Shown: positions 13,001 through 23,142 of the stretch, piece after piece
How the letters are laid out: each line of letters starts with the position of its first letter
Numbering within the stretch: position 1 is the first letter of the stretch
Assembly: GCA_011033025.1 (NCBI GenBank)
Contig: WFMF01000107.1
Coordinates: 186,001-250,000 of the forward strand
Length of the DNA: 64,000 nucleotides
DNA from: Beroe forskalii
Lineage: Eukaryota > Ctenophora > Nuda > Beroida > Beroidae
Reading direction: 5' to 3'
Notes under the pieces: model-generated
Databases searched by the model: none
What the model was told of the DNA's origin: nothing
What the model saw: only the letters and a program-made list of their open reading frames with translations
Translations under genes and position numbers: made by a program

Positions 13001-13140
13001 AAGTACGTACCGTTGTAATGAACTCGGAGGTTGGTTCTGGATAGTTTGATGAACTGCCATCGGTCCTTGCTGCTCCAGGCTCTGGGTAGCTGGGCCTCGT
13101 TCACATGGGGATACAGCTTGCTGATCCTGTCTTCTGACAT
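4019..13140 (-). CDS. RANBP9/10-like: RanBP9/RanBP10-type CTLH-complex scaffold protein
   Basis: Seven exons, all GT-AG: 13140-13011, 12614-12342, 12173-12030, 11911-11435, 11026-10917, 5099-4982, 4167-4019. They join in phase to 466 codons plus stop. The product reads as an N-terminal segment and SPRY domain (about residues 40-182, with the [15 protein letters not shown] and DGYMGIGL strings), LisH (about 218-250, VHHGYC), CTLH (about 255-315), a short linker with MDVD, and a C-terminal CRA region ([18 protein letters not shown]). Known family role: scaffold of the GID/CTLH E3 ubiquitin ligase in cytosol and nucleus. The vertebrate proline-rich N-terminus and the long CTLH-CRA linker are absent. 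An acceptor-like CTCTTATAG directly precedes the ATG (exon could start at 13142), so an upstream exon is possible. Intron 5 (10916-5100) is swollen by transposons. Confidence 0.93.
4260..4500 (-). repeat. Short tandem repeats in last RANBP9-like intron
   Basis: Six or more copies of a roughly 23-27-nt unit containing CCGCTTTTGAGAAGC lie in the intron between exons 6 and 7. Read on the minus strand they spell a CFSKAD-like repeat inside a 172-residue ORF. That ORF overlaps the real last exon in another frame and is not credible as a protein. Confidence 0.6.
6360..6977 (+). repeat. SINE-like composite repeat, left part
   Basis: A moderately GC-rich stretch contains a tRNA-promoter-like segment near 6910-6945 (AGTTGGTTAAGGCGTAGATC followed by GTTCAATTG), reminiscent of A- and B-box sequences. 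It continues after the nested element at 8143-8260 (GGCAAGGGACTCATCTCGAG). A tRNA-derived SINE is the most economical reading, but the cloverleaf is not intact and the family is not identified. Confidence 0.35.
6981..8139. mobile_element. 1.16-kb TIR DNA transposon, 3-bp target duplication
   Basis: Perfect 26-bp TIRs (6981-7006 and 8114-8139) begin GGGATCGTTCACATATTACG. They are flanked by a CTA duplication at 6978-6980 and 8140-8142. Sub-terminal C-tracts alternate with CGTAATCAAACGTAATCAT on both sides. The interior has a 116-codon ORF (7177-7527, Ser/Pro/His-rich) and further broken reading frames to about 7830 (for example an [20 protein letters not shown] segment). They look like the decayed remains of an internal gene rather than a transposase I can name. 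The 3-bp duplication would fit a PIF/Harbinger-like mechanism, which is inference. Confidence 0.8.
8487..9222. mobile_element. Inverted-repeat-bounded block of telomere-like repeats
   Basis: A 15-bp terminal sequence GGGTACCAGAGGCAT (8487-8501) recurs inverted at 9208-9222. Between them, degenerate CCCTAACC repeats (8640-8800) switch abruptly to degenerate GGTTAGGG repeats (8800-9180). The array is therefore itself inverted and the block could fold on its own. It is too degenerate and too internal to be a telomere. It lies in the middle of the 5.4-kb inverted-repeat element. Confidence 0.6.
11041..11430. repeat. 47-bp minisatellite in RANBP9-like intron 4
   Basis: Six to eight copies of a roughly 45-50-bp unit built from AAGTACCTAGCTTGTA and AAGTACCTGGTTTGAGTTCA fill the intron between exon 4 (ends 11435) and exon 5 (starts 11026). 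The array runs to within a few bases of the exon 4 donor, so the donor sequence GTACTTGAACTCA is itself part of the repeat. Confidence 0.75.
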
Positions 13141-13144
13141 AGCT

Positions 13145-13836
13145 ATAAGAGGGGTTCTGAGAATAAGAGGGGCTTATAGAACATTTAATTATCTTTGCCT
13201 TGGAGCTCTCCCATGAGATAATGGCCTAAGAGTACTCGTAACTTCTACAAATATGGACCCCGATAACACAATTTACTAATATACGAATACTCTCATGAAA
13301 CATTTTGACCCTGTTTGGAAGACCTACAAAAATAACATGCTCACATTGATTCACAAATAGTTGGTGGTCAATTGGTCATTTCTAAATAGGTATAAAATCC
13401 TTGAGCTTGTTGAAAACTTTTTATCCAAGGGGCTGCATGAAATGGTTCAAAAATGTTTTGACTTTGGAATAGAAAATGCTGGCTATATGAGTAGATAAAG
13501 GCAATCTAGATTGAGCATAGTCTCATCAAAATACAAATCCATAAATAGTTAAATCAGTCTCATCAGGGTATTAAAAAACAATTATCAAATACAAAATGAT
13601 TTCAAATTCGGGAAAATCATATTATCAGATATATACGGTCAAAAATAAGTTTCTTCTGATTTGATCTTAAATTTTTCCCAAATATAAACATCATTAATCA
13701 TTACAAAAATTTTAATATTATAAAACAAACTTTTTAACTTAAGATCTAAAAGCAATAACAACAAACTTAATCAAATAACTAAAACATATTGTTTCTCAAT
13801 TCGATATCCAAATTCGGGTCTATTATATAACTTCGA
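13145..13836. other. Intergenic between RANBP9-like and ARH-like genes
   Basis: AT-rich spacer with no coding exon supported. It must hold the 3' UTR of the ADP-ribosylglycohydrolase-like gene and the promoter or first non-coding exon of the RANBP9-like gene, both transcribed from the minus strand. An imperfect 51-bp-spaced duplication (AATGTGGAACAT, then TTGAAGACTCTG) begins at 13838 and overlaps the last coding exon of the ARH-like gene. Confidence 0.4.
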
Positions 13837-13886
13837 ATGTGGAACATGTTGAAGACTCTGCAAAGTTCACAAAACATGATATTTCT

Positions 13887-16800
13887 TCAAATGTGGAACA
13901 TCTTGAAGACTCTGTGAGGCACTTCTGCATGCGGGTCCCACTTCATAACACACTCCAGAGCAGAGCGAGGTATGGAGGAGAGGGAGTAGAGGGCTCCCGC
14001 TATCTGACCTGTTACAGACCCGACAGTGTCGGCGTCTCCACATCTGAGATATAATTATCAAGTGTGAGACAGAGTGAAACGTGAGACAGTATGAGACCTG
14101 ACACAGTGTGAGACTTAGCAAATATCGAATCTTAGCGAATATTTAATATCAGCGAATAATGAAATATTCGATCTGACTGAGTATTCGAGTATTGAACATC
14201 ATAATTGAGTTACCAATATTTTCAAGTATCTTATCTTACTATATATAATGCGTGTTGTTAATGTATATATATATATATATATATATACCACAGACAAAAC
14301 CGCAAGCGGTCGTCATAGCAACCCCCTCACAGAGTCACAGGGGCGCCGTTTTTTAATTTTAAGAGGTTATTATGATCTAAACATACGTTATTTAGCGTCA
14401 AACATAGAAATAATTTATTAAAATCCTTGAAATAGTGATTTCCCTAATTTCTACAAAACGTCCACGTGAACTCACGTGCACTTCATTTCCATCGGCCATT
14501 TCTTGTTCTATTCAAGTACCAAGTAAGTTAAGATATTGATTCAGTCACTATCGTATAGTACAACAGCCCTGCACTTTTGGATTCGGCCTGAAATTGGACT
14601 TAGCCAAATTTTCGACTTTTTCGCGCGGCTCAAATTTACGTTTTTGAGGGGCCACCACACCTTTCCCTTAAATCGTGACGACTTGAAACTTTCTACCCTT
14701 GATATTTGATTGAGAAAGAACACTGATACGTCTGGAAAAGATAGAGCATTGTTCCTGAGCTGAGATATAGATGCTCAAAGTCACCATATTTTGGCCTAGT
14801 AAGGATCCTTGATTTTTGGAGGCCTCCCACGACCTCATTTTTTTACCAATCACCATGAAACTTCTTTTGTGGCTAAATCTCGAGGTCAAGATGCTACATA
14901 AGTCGGGAAATCATGACGCGGTAGAAAACTTTTCAGATACAGTGCTTCAAAGTGGTCCAAAATTACGTTTTTTGGCTAAAATCGTGATTTTATCGATTTT
15001 GATGACGTCATCACACCAATAAAATCGATCCAGTGAGACTTCCTGGATAGCCTATAACATTCTCCCATCTTAGCTGAAAAAAACCCGCACTCGATCATGT
15101 CTGTATCTTTTATGGTTTTCGAGTTTACCCTGACACAAATTAGGTCCTAAAATTATCACGTCTATATATAACTAAGTATATACATGGGTATATATTCGTC
15201 CTGTGACATCGATACATTACTATATAGTCCTGGCAAGGTTACGTTCGAGATATCTCGAGATTTCGGTATACGCATTCACTCGAGAGGGGTCGACTCCTAC
15301 GTAAAATTTGACGAGGAATCGTTTAAGAAAGGTTTCGAAACTCTCAGATGCTTCCTTCACTATTTTCAAACGCAAGTTTTTTTTTTTTTTTGTTTTTTTT
15401 CTTACTGTGAGGGGGTTGCCGTCCTTGCCAGGACGGAAATATATATTTATTTATTTATATGTGGCGATTCATTTTCAAGTTAGCACCGAAATTATCTTTT
15501 AATCGTGTTGTAAGAAAGTTATAATAAATCAGAAAAATAAAGAATTTTTTTGCGGTCACCCTGAGGGGAGTGGGGGGCCACGCCCTTTTTAGTGCAAAAA
15601 TTAAACTTTCGATTTTTTTCAAAATTCCTTCGCCATCGAGTTGCTCATGATGAATAAAAATTTTGAGAATTTTGTCCGAATTATTGGGTCACCCTGAGGG
15701 GCGTGGGGGGCCACGCCCTTTTTTTCGCAAAAATTAAACTTTCGAATTTTTTCAAAATTCCTTCGCCATTGAGTTGCTTATGATGAATAAAAATTTTGAG
15801 AATTTTGTCCGAATTATTGGGTCACTCTGAGGAGCGTGGGAGGCCACGCCCTTTTTTTCGCGAAATTTAAACTTTCGAATTTTTTCAAAATTCCTTCGCC
15901 ATCAAGTTGCTCATGATGAATAAAAGTTTTGAGAATTTTGTCCGAATTATTGGGTCACCCTAAGGGGCGTGGGAGGCCACACCCTTTTTTCGCAAAAAAT
16001 AGATTTTCGAATTTTTTCAAAATTCCTTCGCTATGGAGTTGCTTATGATGAGTAAAGGTTTTGAGAATATTGTCGGCAATATTGGGTTACCGTTGGAGGC
16101 GTGGGAAGCTTTTTTTCGCAGAAATTAAATATTTGAATTTCCCCTCCAAACCTGCACGGTCAAATCACTGTCAAAGGGACATATGGCCGTTAGCTCATGC
16201 GGCTGCCATCATTCGCCGTCCGGAGGACGGGAACCGACTAGTATATATAACGTTCTAAGGTAACACTAGACTCTTTGACAAGAGACAGTGTGAGACACTA
16301 GGTTACTGGGTAGTGTGGGATCTTGCCTTACCTGTTTATACAGCGCAGAACAGCAGCCTCATAGCTATCAGTATGGTAGACACAATGCAGTGACATTGCC
16401 AGGTTGTCACATGCGTAGCTTCCCACGTATCCAGGGTTTTTAGCAGATCGGGTTGGGGAATATCGGAATCTCTCATCCTTCCAGTTCCAGCATTGGTCCT
16501 CGGGAACCTTGTTATATTCATCTTCAGTCCAGTTCTGTGAAGTTAGAGGATGGTAATGAAAAATATTCAGCAAACTGTGGCAATATGAAATATAATATTA
16601 TTCATGCGATTTGACAACGAGATCACTGGATATTAGCTGAAACTCAAAATTTCATGAAAACTTAAATTTAATCCAGAACCTTTCAAATAAATTAACAAAC
16701 TGACGAAAATTGCTCGAATTTAATGCTGTGGTAAATTAATCAGAGCAATGTAGATTTGTAGAATGATGTCATAATACGTTGCCTAGTTTCTCTAATGACG

Positions 16801-17861
16801 CCATTATAAATTACAAAGAACTTACTTCATTCTGTTCACTCTTCGCAATGCATTTTACAGAATCTGTAATGAGGTACTCCATTAGGACCTCCATATCAAG
16901 ACCATCCAGGAACTCTTTACCAGTGTCATTGTCTGACTTTATGGCTTGCACGATGACATAACTGAGAACAGCAGCGCACTCAGCTGACTGGATTCCACTG
17001 TGCGAAGTGAAGCTCTGCTTCATGGCTTCAGAAACCAGGAAATCAGTAGGTTCATTCCGATAAAATATGGGCAAAGGGCAGAGTCGCATGATCGAACCAT
17101 TGCCTGACATGTTCTCATCTCCACGGACATACTTCTCCTTTGGATTCTCAATGAAAGACTTCAGTGAAAAAGATATCTGTCCCCCTAGACCGACAGATCT
17201 GCCATACCAATTTACATTATTCCGGCATTTATCATCATATCTGAATGCATTGTTATAGCCCAAATACCACCACATGACAAACCTTTTTCTCAAATCCAAG
17301 CAATCAACGTGCCCTGTAGTAAGGAGTGTGTCAGCCAAGCAGAGGCCCATGCTCGAGTCATCAGTATACTGACCTGCCTTCAAACCAAACTTGTTAAACA
17401 CTCCTGGGGCACGGAAATTGCTTTCATCCAATGCCCGTATTATAGTCTTTTCATACTGCACAGGTACAAACTCCAGGGGATGACCCCACGAATCTCCAAT
17501 CAGCATACCATATAAACTTCCTAAACAGGAACTGAGATCAGGTATGTCGCTGTACTCTGAGTTCTCAAAGTTTAAAATCGTGTTGTTTCCACCCCAAGAG
17601 GAGCTTGCTTCTGGGCTGAATATCGAGTAATCTATCAATGTAGGTTCTGGGGCAAAAGTTGCTTTAGAAGATTCTCCAGCTTTCGTAATTTCTGCCTCTA
17701 ATTTTGATGGTTGCAAGGATGGAATGTGTTCCTTGACCAGAGGTTTAAAGTGTCGTTTGGCTTGAGCATCATTGATCCTTGCTTTGATTGCATCAGATAT
17801 TTCAGTACTACAGTCTGCAAATAAATTAGCTGTATGAGATTTGGATCGAGCATTTCCCATT
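13887..17861 (-). CDS. ADP-ribosylglycohydrolase (ARH/DraG-like) family protein
   Basis: Three GT-AG exons: 17861-16826 (ATG at 17860), 16534-16332 and 14043-13887. They join in phase to 464 residues. The fold's metal-binding signatures are all present: IGDSWG (about 121-126), YTDDSSM (about 165-171), GNGSIMR, and CGDADTVGSVTGQIAGA near the C-terminus. Family role: Mg-dependent hydrolysis of ADP-ribose linked to protein or other acceptors; the substrate here is not determinable. A roughly 105-residue N-terminal extension precedes the catalytic fold. The N-terminus MGNARS matches the N-myristoylation pattern (Gly2, Ser6), which suggests membrane anchoring (inference). An acceptor (TTTTTCAG) lies one base before the ATG, so a 5' non-coding exon is likely. 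Introns 1 and 2 are 291 and 2288 bp; the second is loaded with repeats. Confidence 0.9.
14262..14288. repeat. (TA)n microsatellite
   Basis: An uninterrupted TA run lies immediately outside the possible left terminus of the inverted-repeat element that begins near 14290. Confidence 0.85.
14290..15440. mobile_element. Possible TIR element in ARH-like intron
   Basis: GCAACCCCCTCACAG at 14318-14332 recurs inverted at 15405-15419, within longer imperfect inverted similarity (CGGTCGTCATA versus CAGGACG). The roughly 1.1-kb interval lies between a TA run on the left and an ATATATTTATTT stretch on the right. It has no recognisable coding content and includes a 13-T tract near 15378. The exact termini are uncertain. 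Confidence 0.45.
15545..16130. repeat. About 140-bp tandem satellite, four to five copies
   Basis: Units carry GGTCACCCTGAGGGG, then GGCCACGCCCTTTTT, then TTCAAAATTCCTTCGCCAT, then TGATGAATAAAAATTTTGAG. Copies begin near 15555, 15690, 15822, 15950 and 16083, becoming more diverged to the right. The array is intronic in the ARH-like gene. No protein is supported. Confidence 0.8.
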
Positions 17862-17965
17862 CTGAAAAAGTGAAAAAGTTATCGTTAAAGTTATTACGTC
17901 AGTAAGAATTTTGCCTACCTATAATATAATAAGTATCAGAAATGAGATACTGTACACTAATATAG

Positions 17966-18141
17966 AGTTACATAACGAATAAGTGTGAAGTAACATGATT
18001 TACGCCACGAGCGAAGCGAGTTGCGTAAATAGCATTATTCACCGAAGCCGAAGGCTGAGTTGAATAATGATTTGTTTTCATCGAGGGCGCAGCCCGAGTT
18101 GAAAACAAGCTGTTACTTCATACTTATGAGTTGTGTAACGA
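17966..18141. mobile_element. Small TIR element made of three consecutive hairpins
   Basis: Imperfect 30-bp ends (17966-17996 and 18111-18141, sharing TGAAGTAACA) enclose three adjacent hairpins. Perfect outer stems are 17998-18005/18023-18030, 18033-18041/18061-18069 and 18072-18080/18100-18108. Each caps with CGA, a small inner stem, a GAA or GCA loop, and GAG(T). The inner stems differ but stay paired (AGCC/GGCT in hairpin 2, GGGC/GCCC in hairpin 3), so pairing has been maintained. It lies just upstream of the ARH-like gene. Confidence 0.65.
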
Positions 18142-19355
18142 TATTATTCACCAAGTGAAATAGATAAGATAAAAATAAGATAAAAACTGGGTGCACAACT
18201 TTGGCATACTGCACCGAGCACAGTGACAGGCAAAAAAGGACGTTCTATCGTATCACTAATTTAGAGAAGACCCTCAATCGCCTGATCAGTTCACTCGCGG
18301 TACCACTACTACTCGCAGCAGAAAAGGACGTTCTATCGTATCACTAATTTGTAATTGGAGAGTTGGAGGAGGAGCAGCACGATCACCTGATCTGCTCACT
18401 GGTAGTACTACTACCGTTGCGCGGTATGTCGGCGTGATGGAATCTGCAATTGGATTGTCACGTGACACGATTTCCGCTCAAAAAGTGGCACGTGACCTAT
18501 CACGTGCAGTCAGGTTCCTGAAAAGTTGGCCGAGAGCCCAGTTCTTAACCACAGTCAGTATTAACTAAAGTGTGAAGTAATACGGCCCAAGTGTTGAATA
18601 ACATGGTAAAAATGGCAAATAATACGGCGTAAGAGTGGAGTAACATGGTAAAAGTGGAAATAACACCAAAAAGGGTGAAGTAATACGACAAAAAACTCTG
18701 AATAATACGTTTTTATTCAACCGGTATAACCCCACCACATGGTGAATAATATAACTTATTAAGTTATTTAGGTATTTGCCATCAAGAACATAGATGTTTC
18801 GGTTTTTAAAAATAATTGCTTGAAGCACTTGAAGCAAAATCAACCGGGCTTTACAATAAATTATTAGTTCAAACTTTCACATCACAATATTACAATTGAT
18901 TAACAGCATCTATACACTAAAAATTTCATTATAAGGTCCATATTTCAAACTTACTGGTAATTTAGCAAAAATTATCAATAATTCATGTATATAAATGTTT
19001 AAATATCATACTGAACCCTCCTTAAAAATATCAGGATTCGACTGACATATCAACATGTATTGTTCATTATAATATATTGACAATAAGGCTGTGTCGAAAC
19101 AATTAATGAAGTTCTTAGAACACTGCCAAGTGGCAAGCTATTACTGGAGGAGACTATTCTACTAGCTGTGTAAGTCTTCTTTCAAGTATCATTTTTCTAA
19201 ACTTTACAACACTACTTTATACAATTAAATTTGAGCAGGTAGACGTATGTCCAATGACACCCCCTAAGGGGAGAAAGTGACGAAGTGATCTGAAGCAACA
19301 AGATCCAGAGGAAATTACTACTCAGCTCTGAATTCGGTTTGTTACTGATTTTCAT
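18142..19355. other. Intergenic with short direct repeats
   Basis: A duplicated segment (GGACGTTCTATCGTATCACTA at about 18239 and 18326) and a set of degenerate GTGAAGTAATACG / GGAGTAACATGGTAAAA motifs (18570-18730) are visible. The latter resemble the ends of the hairpin element at 17966. No gene is supported. Confidence 0.45.
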
Positions 19356-20345
19356 ATGCTTACCATGGGTTCTTTCTTTGATTCAGTTCAGAAAGAGATA
19401 GCTCTTTCCTTAAACCACATGGAAAAGATTAGAGGGTTTAGTAGAAATAAAACTGTAACTGTTCAATTGCTAAAGGATAAGATGGACAAGGATAAAATGG
19501 CTCACATCATCTTGGAAGTCATGGAGAGAACTGAAGCATGTGTAGCATTACTGCAGAATGCAGTAAGTGTAGTTGATTTGAGTCAAAAGGAGAGCAAGGA
19601 AGCTGGAAATAAAGTCATACAGTTACAAGATGAGTTATTGTCCAGTAAGACAAATCAGATTAATCAATTTCAGAAAATGGTTGACAGTCAACTCAAAAAC
19701 ACCATTAAAACAGAGATGAAGAGCTATAGTGATGCAGTGAAGAAAGATGCTGGAGAAAATCTTACTATCAGGAACATCAAAACTGCTGTGAAAGACATAG
19801 TAAAGAATGCATCAGAGGAGAGGGAGAAAAATGTTATACTTTTTGGTGTTCCTGAAGAAGCAGATGAAAACTTGAAGGAAAAGGTTGATGAGATATTCAA
19901 TGTCATCAATGTCAAGCCAAGATTTGTTGCAGCTCGCTTTGGTAGGATTGAAGGCAAGAGGCCTGTCCGCGTAACAGTGGACAAGACTGATACTGTATTT
20001 GAGGTTTTGAAAGTGGCTAAAAATCTGAAGCAGAATGAAGTCTATAGCAATGTATTCATTGGCTTGGATAAAACACCAGAAGAACGGGCTGAGAGGAGAA
20101 AGTTAGTACAGGAATTGAAGAAAAAAATTGCTGAACATCCCAGGAAGAAATTCTTCATAAAAAGGGGTGAGATTCATTGTTTAGAGGATAATGTGGAAGC
20201 AGGTTCATCTGAGCAGAGGGTTAAAGCTGAACAAGAAGAAGTTTCAGGGGCTAAGCCTAGGGTGCATCCTCCTCCTTTCCAGAGGGTAGCATCCACTAGA
20301 AGGCCTGCATACTCTGAGACGGAGGTAGACAGTTCGGACTATTAA
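19356..20345 (+). CDS. Orphan retrotransposon ORF1-type protein, intact
   Basis: A 329-residue ORF with no stop or frameshift. An N-terminal Lys/Glu-rich, probably coiled-coil region (about 1-150) is followed by an RRM-like block (KNVILFGVPEE, then ARFGRI, then RPVRVTV). A basic segment (EERAERRKLVQELKKKI) and a Pro-rich tail come next. This order matches ORF1 of L1/CR1-type LINEs, and the ORF1 at 41956-43086 has the same RRM signatures. No ORF2 follows: downstream there is only non-coding DNA and an (AT)n run at 20616-20643. Family role: nucleic-acid-binding chaperone of a retrotransposon RNP. It may be a truncated insertion, a non-autonomous element or a domesticated gene. Confidence 0.75.
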   Translation: MLTMGSFFDSVQKEIALSLNHMEKIRGFSRNKTVTVQLLKDKMDKDKMAHIILEVMERTEACVALLQNAVSVVDLSQKESKEAGNKVIQLQDELLSSKTNQINQFQKMVDSQLKNTIKTEMKSYSDAVKKDAGENLTIRNIKTAVKDIVKNASEEREKNVILFGVPEEADENLKEKVDEIFNVINVKPRFVAARFGRIEGKRPVRVTVDKTDTVFEVLKVAKNLKQNEVYSNVFIGLDKTPEERAERRKLVQELKKKIAEHPRKKFFIKRGEIHCLEDNVEAGSSEQRVKAEQEEVSGAKPRVHPPPFQRVASTRRPAYSETEVDSSDY

Positions 20346-21128
20346 AGTAATTGGTCTAGCAATTAGTTTAAACTCAGTGGATTTGGATAAACAATTTTTT
20401 AATCATTAAATGTTATGAATGGATCAGATAAAATGATGCCTGATGATGTCATTTACTGACTGATCATCATAAAAATGACATATCAACTATGAACTATTCA
20501 GTTTAGTGTTTGAGATCCATGCGTGAGCAGTGAAGGGTATCTGTTTTCTCTAGATTTGTTTTATCTGCTTTCATTACTGCACGTTAAGGCGGAGCCTTTG
20601 ATCAAGGCATTTAGAGTAATATATATATATATATATATATATAGGTAGGTAATACGTAATAATTGCTTGCATGTTAATCATTTTGACACAGTATAAATTG
20701 CCTTCTGACTTGAGTATACTCAGTCACTAATAGACAATAGGATTGACTGATTTTATATATTAAGCTAATAAGTAGGTATGAAATGTCACTTTGGTTTGAT
20801 AAAACTAAGTACCTTAGGTGTATTTATGGAGGTTGTAATTTGGGGATTTTTCACACACCCTGACAGTTCCAAGTGACTTCATTATCATAATAATATGTTA
20901 ACTAGAGAAATGACTTGAGAAAGATCCCAAAATTGCACACTACCAAATTTGTAAACACCAAACTCATACTCCACATAAATACACATCCTAAGGTAGGTAT
21001 CATAATTCCATATCATGAATTATAACAGTATAAAACCAACATGGATCTGAAATTTCTTATTGAATTACTGATCAAAAATTCGTTGATTATACATAATATC
21101 TATTACAAACCTACATAAAGAACATAGC
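20346..21128. other. Intergenic, (AT)n run
   Basis: No coding exon seen. It includes a perfect AT microsatellite at 20616-20643, which may be the 3' tail of the orphan ORF1 element. Confidence 0.45.
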
Positions 21129-22614
21129 TCATTTGCCCTTAAAATTAGGTTTTCTTTTTTCTCTGAAGGCCATAAGAGCCTCAATTCTGTCCTGTGTAGG
21201 TATGACTCCTAGGTAACACTCATGTTCAACATCCAAGCCAGCTCTCATAGGACCAGCTTCAAATCCATCAGTTATTGCCTTCTTTGCCATTCTCAAAGCA
21301 ACAGGGCCCCTATCTTGTAATAAACTGGCCATTTCCATGGCTTTCATGAAAGCTGCATTGCCCTCAGAATTTTGCTCCACACAATAGTTCACAAGACCAA
21401 TTTGTTCAGCTTCTTACCATACACATCTCTTCCAGTGAAAATTAGCTCCTTGGCCCTGGACACACCAACCACTCGAGGAAGCCTCCTTTGAGTGCCTCCA
21501 CCTCCAGGTATGATAGCTAGTTTTGTTTCAGACAGAGCCATTTTGCTGTTGAGCTACACCCTTATATCAGTCCCAAGTGCTAACTCAAGGCCACCACCCA
21601 TAGCTACTCCATCTATTGCACAAATGGCATAGGAGTTCATAAAGATCTTGGATCATGAGACGGAATCTCCTCACCATATCTGAAATGAATTTGATTTTGA
21701 AAATAATTTTACAGTGCACAAATTACAGTACAGTATATATTTTCCTTTCTATTATATTTAAAAAAAGCTTCTTGGTTGTGCTGAGGGAAGCACTTTTTAA
21801 GCATAACCAATCACAAAGATTGTTGACAAGGCTACTTGCTAAGGATATATTCATAATATATTGTATTCATATCCACCAAAATTTCATTTCTGGAAATTTC
21901 AGTGTCAAAACATTTAAAATTACACTCTTAAAACAGTGCATACTTAAAATCAAAATAAGGTTAAAACATATTTACAAACATAAAGCTGCATTTTAGTAAC
22001 TTGCCAAGGTAACGCTGCATCTTAATGACAATCCCAGGTCAAATCAAATTAACTCAAGTTTAAAATAATATAAATAAAAGAAAATTCCCTCAGCCACACA
22101 ATATCTGCAAACAAATAAGGTGTTAACTGTTATCTAACAAATGCTTACATGTGAACAATGATATGAGGGACTCAATAGAGAATGGAGATCGTGCATAACT
22201 AAACATTACTGAATTATAATGTCTTGAAGAATTTTTCTTTATGATTGAAATATGGATACTTATTAATCACTTTATCTAATCAATTTATTTGCAAGCATAA
22301 TTTAACAAAGATTACATACCTGGGACATCCTCTTCTTTGATGAAGAGTCTCTCTTTCAGATCTGCACCAGCACAAAATATTTTTGGAGATGTACTATAAA
22401 GAATGACTCCTTGCAAACTTTTATTTTCTTTTATCTCTCCTAATGATTCTCGGAGAGCAGCACCCAGTGATAAACTGACAGCATTGACTGGAGGTCTATT
22501 GAGTCCAAGAAGTGCTATGCCAGGATTTGCTTCAGGATAAGTCAGAAGAACTTCACTACTAGAAGAGGAGAGGAATCTCTTGACTCCATGGTGAATTATT
22601 CTTGAGATCAGCAT
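21129..22614 (-). pseudogene. Enoyl-CoA hydratase (AUH/ECHDC2-like), frameshifted
   Basis: Exon 1 is 22614-22320 with a GT donor; exon 2 is 21679-21129 after TTTCAG. Together they cover a whole mitochondrial crotonase: Ser-rich presequence-like N-terminus (RFLSSSSS), the oxyanion-hole strand FCAGADLKER, then [37 protein letters not shown], and a C-terminal FREKRKPNFKGK. The family acts on enoyl-CoA or methylglutaconyl-CoA in leucine and fatty-acid breakdown. Exon 2 is broken three times: a frame change near 21630, an in-frame TAG at 21554-21556, and a frame change near 21408. Two of these look like lost bases in homopolymers, so sequencing error is a real alternative to pseudogenisation. Exon 2 carries no introns over about 550 bp. 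Confidence 0.8.
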
Positions 22615-22639
22615 AACTATGCCTCAAATGAAAAGTTCT

Positions 22640-23142
22640 GCATAAAATGAATTGAATTGAATTGAACACCATTTTTACAGCTGGGTTGTGCTGATCAAGG
22701 CCAACCAGTAAAGAAATAATTATAATAAATTACATATTTAAACACCCCTAAAGCTGGAAAGGTAGGTATTGGACTGAAGATGCCTGCACACCACTCATCT
22801 TGGTGTGACTCACTTAGATCCTACTGCTCTCCACATTTCATTACCTCAAGGGATCATTTTGGTGTTCAAGTACAGAGTTGGAGAAAAGTCTTGCAGATTG
22901 ATGTCTTGAAGAATGATATCTTTTTAATTCAATTATATATGTATGTATGTATAGTGCACTCCTGTTGCCAGGGTGCTGGTGCCAATTATATAACATATAA
23001 TGAAAATGATTTTGGTAAGTTAAAATATCTTAATTCCATGCTAAGACACCACTCATCTTGATGTGATTCACTTAGATCTTACTGCTCTCTACACTGCTTC
23101 GTGTTTGTGTACAAGTATGGAATTGGAGCTTCTGCTAAACAC
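22640..23142. repeat. Two direct repeats, SINE-like
   Basis: A segment CCACTCATCTTG(G/A)TGTGA(C/T)TCACTTAG occurs at about 22791 and again at about 23048, the second directly before the LINE tail. A (GAATT)n run lies near 22655. The family is not identified. Confidence 0.45.

Noticed and set aside
16061-16258. 65-residue ORF overlapping the 140-bp satellite
   Set aside because: Begins within the decayed last satellite unit; no homology and no conserved frame among units.
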